This document shows, in pieces, positions 5,786-5,868 of a DNA stretch of 5,868 bases. Origin of the DNA: an uncultured Porphyromonadaceae bacterium (GTDB lineage Bacteria; Bacteroidota; Bacteroidia; Bacteroidales; Muribaculaceae); the NCBI GenBank assembly GCA_937892215.1, contig CALAVE010000074.1, forward strand, positions 1 to 5,868. The letters run 5' to 3'. How positions within the stretch are numbered: position 1 is the stretch's first letter; each line of letters starts with the position of its first letter. The notes beneath the pieces are model-generated. The model had not been told where the DNA came from, did no database searches, and was given only the letters and a program-made list of their open reading frames with translations. The position numbers were made by a program, and so were the translations under genes.

Positions 5786-5868
5786 TTAGAGGCCGAAGTG
5801 GTAACCCACCGTCAGGCTAAGCACATTACTTCTATTAAAATAGAATGTCTTTGGCACTATTTCTCCAG
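5786..5868 (-). CDS. Outer-membrane beta-barrel protein, C-terminal end (partial)
   Basis: The last 27 codons of a - strand gene that begins beyond the right edge, ending in TAA at 5788-5786. The visible end reads VPKTFYFNRS followed by NVLSLTVGYHFGL. Alternating hydrophobic residues (L, L, V, Y, F) and a near-terminal aromatic after VGYH are the hallmark of the final beta-strand of Gram-negative outer-membrane barrels, which the BAM complex recognises. The barrel family (small OmpW/OmpA-like, PorT-like, or TonB-dependent receptor) cannot be told from this much sequence. The following hairpin at 5704-5741 supports this being a true gene end. The fragment is short, so confidence is moderate. 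Confidence 0.6.
   Translation of the reverse strand, partial: GEIVPKTFYFNRSNVLSLTVGYHFGL

Overview
The window looks like chromosome from a gut-type member of the Bacteroidales (Bacteroidota). This rests on gene content (a GT4 glycosyltransferase next to a GH57 'alpha-amylase' gene, a MalY/PatB C-S lyase, a DUF3737 protein, and an outer-membrane beta-barrel end), on A/T-rich leaders with no clear Shine-Dalgarno sequence in front of most genes, and on one promoter-like pair resembling the Bacteroides -33/-7 consensus. The mixed, moderately GC-rich coding sequence would suit Muribaculaceae or Prevotellaceae, but the genus cannot be fixed from this window.

Left part (1-1921, + strand): the 3' end of a glycogen-synthase-like GT4 glycosyltransferase, then after 22 bases a complete GH57 family protein. 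Together they suggest the end of a glycogen synthesis/turnover operon. The GH57 protein has two oddities: an Asn where the catalytic Asp is expected, and a C-terminal coiled coil followed by a Lys/Ala/Pro-rich, histone-H1-like tail. A strong hairpin at 1949-1983 lies between this operon and the convergent one and probably terminates both.

Middle and right part (5478-2006, - strand): a three-gene operon in the order MATE transporter, DUF3737 beta-helix protein, MalY/PatB aminotransferase-fold lyase. The spacing is tight (19 bases, then an 11-base overlap). The MATE frame is full length (478 codons) but broken by one in-frame TAG at 4714-4716, exactly in the loop between its two six-helix halves. 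The frame continues unchanged for 223 more sense codons. TAG serves as the normal stop of two neighbouring genes, so recoding is unlikely. A recent nonsense mutation, a sequence error, or a true two-piece transporter remain possible.

Right edge (5479-5868): about 300 bases without a confident gene. It holds a candidate promoter with flanking 8-base direct repeats, and a strong hairpin that probably terminates the upstream gene. The last 83 bases are the 3' end of a further - strand gene, an outer-membrane beta-barrel protein cut by the window edge.

No clearly new multi-gene system is visible. The best leads are the amber-split MATE, the GH57 protein with an altered active site and basic tail, and the MATE-DUF3737-PatB operon.
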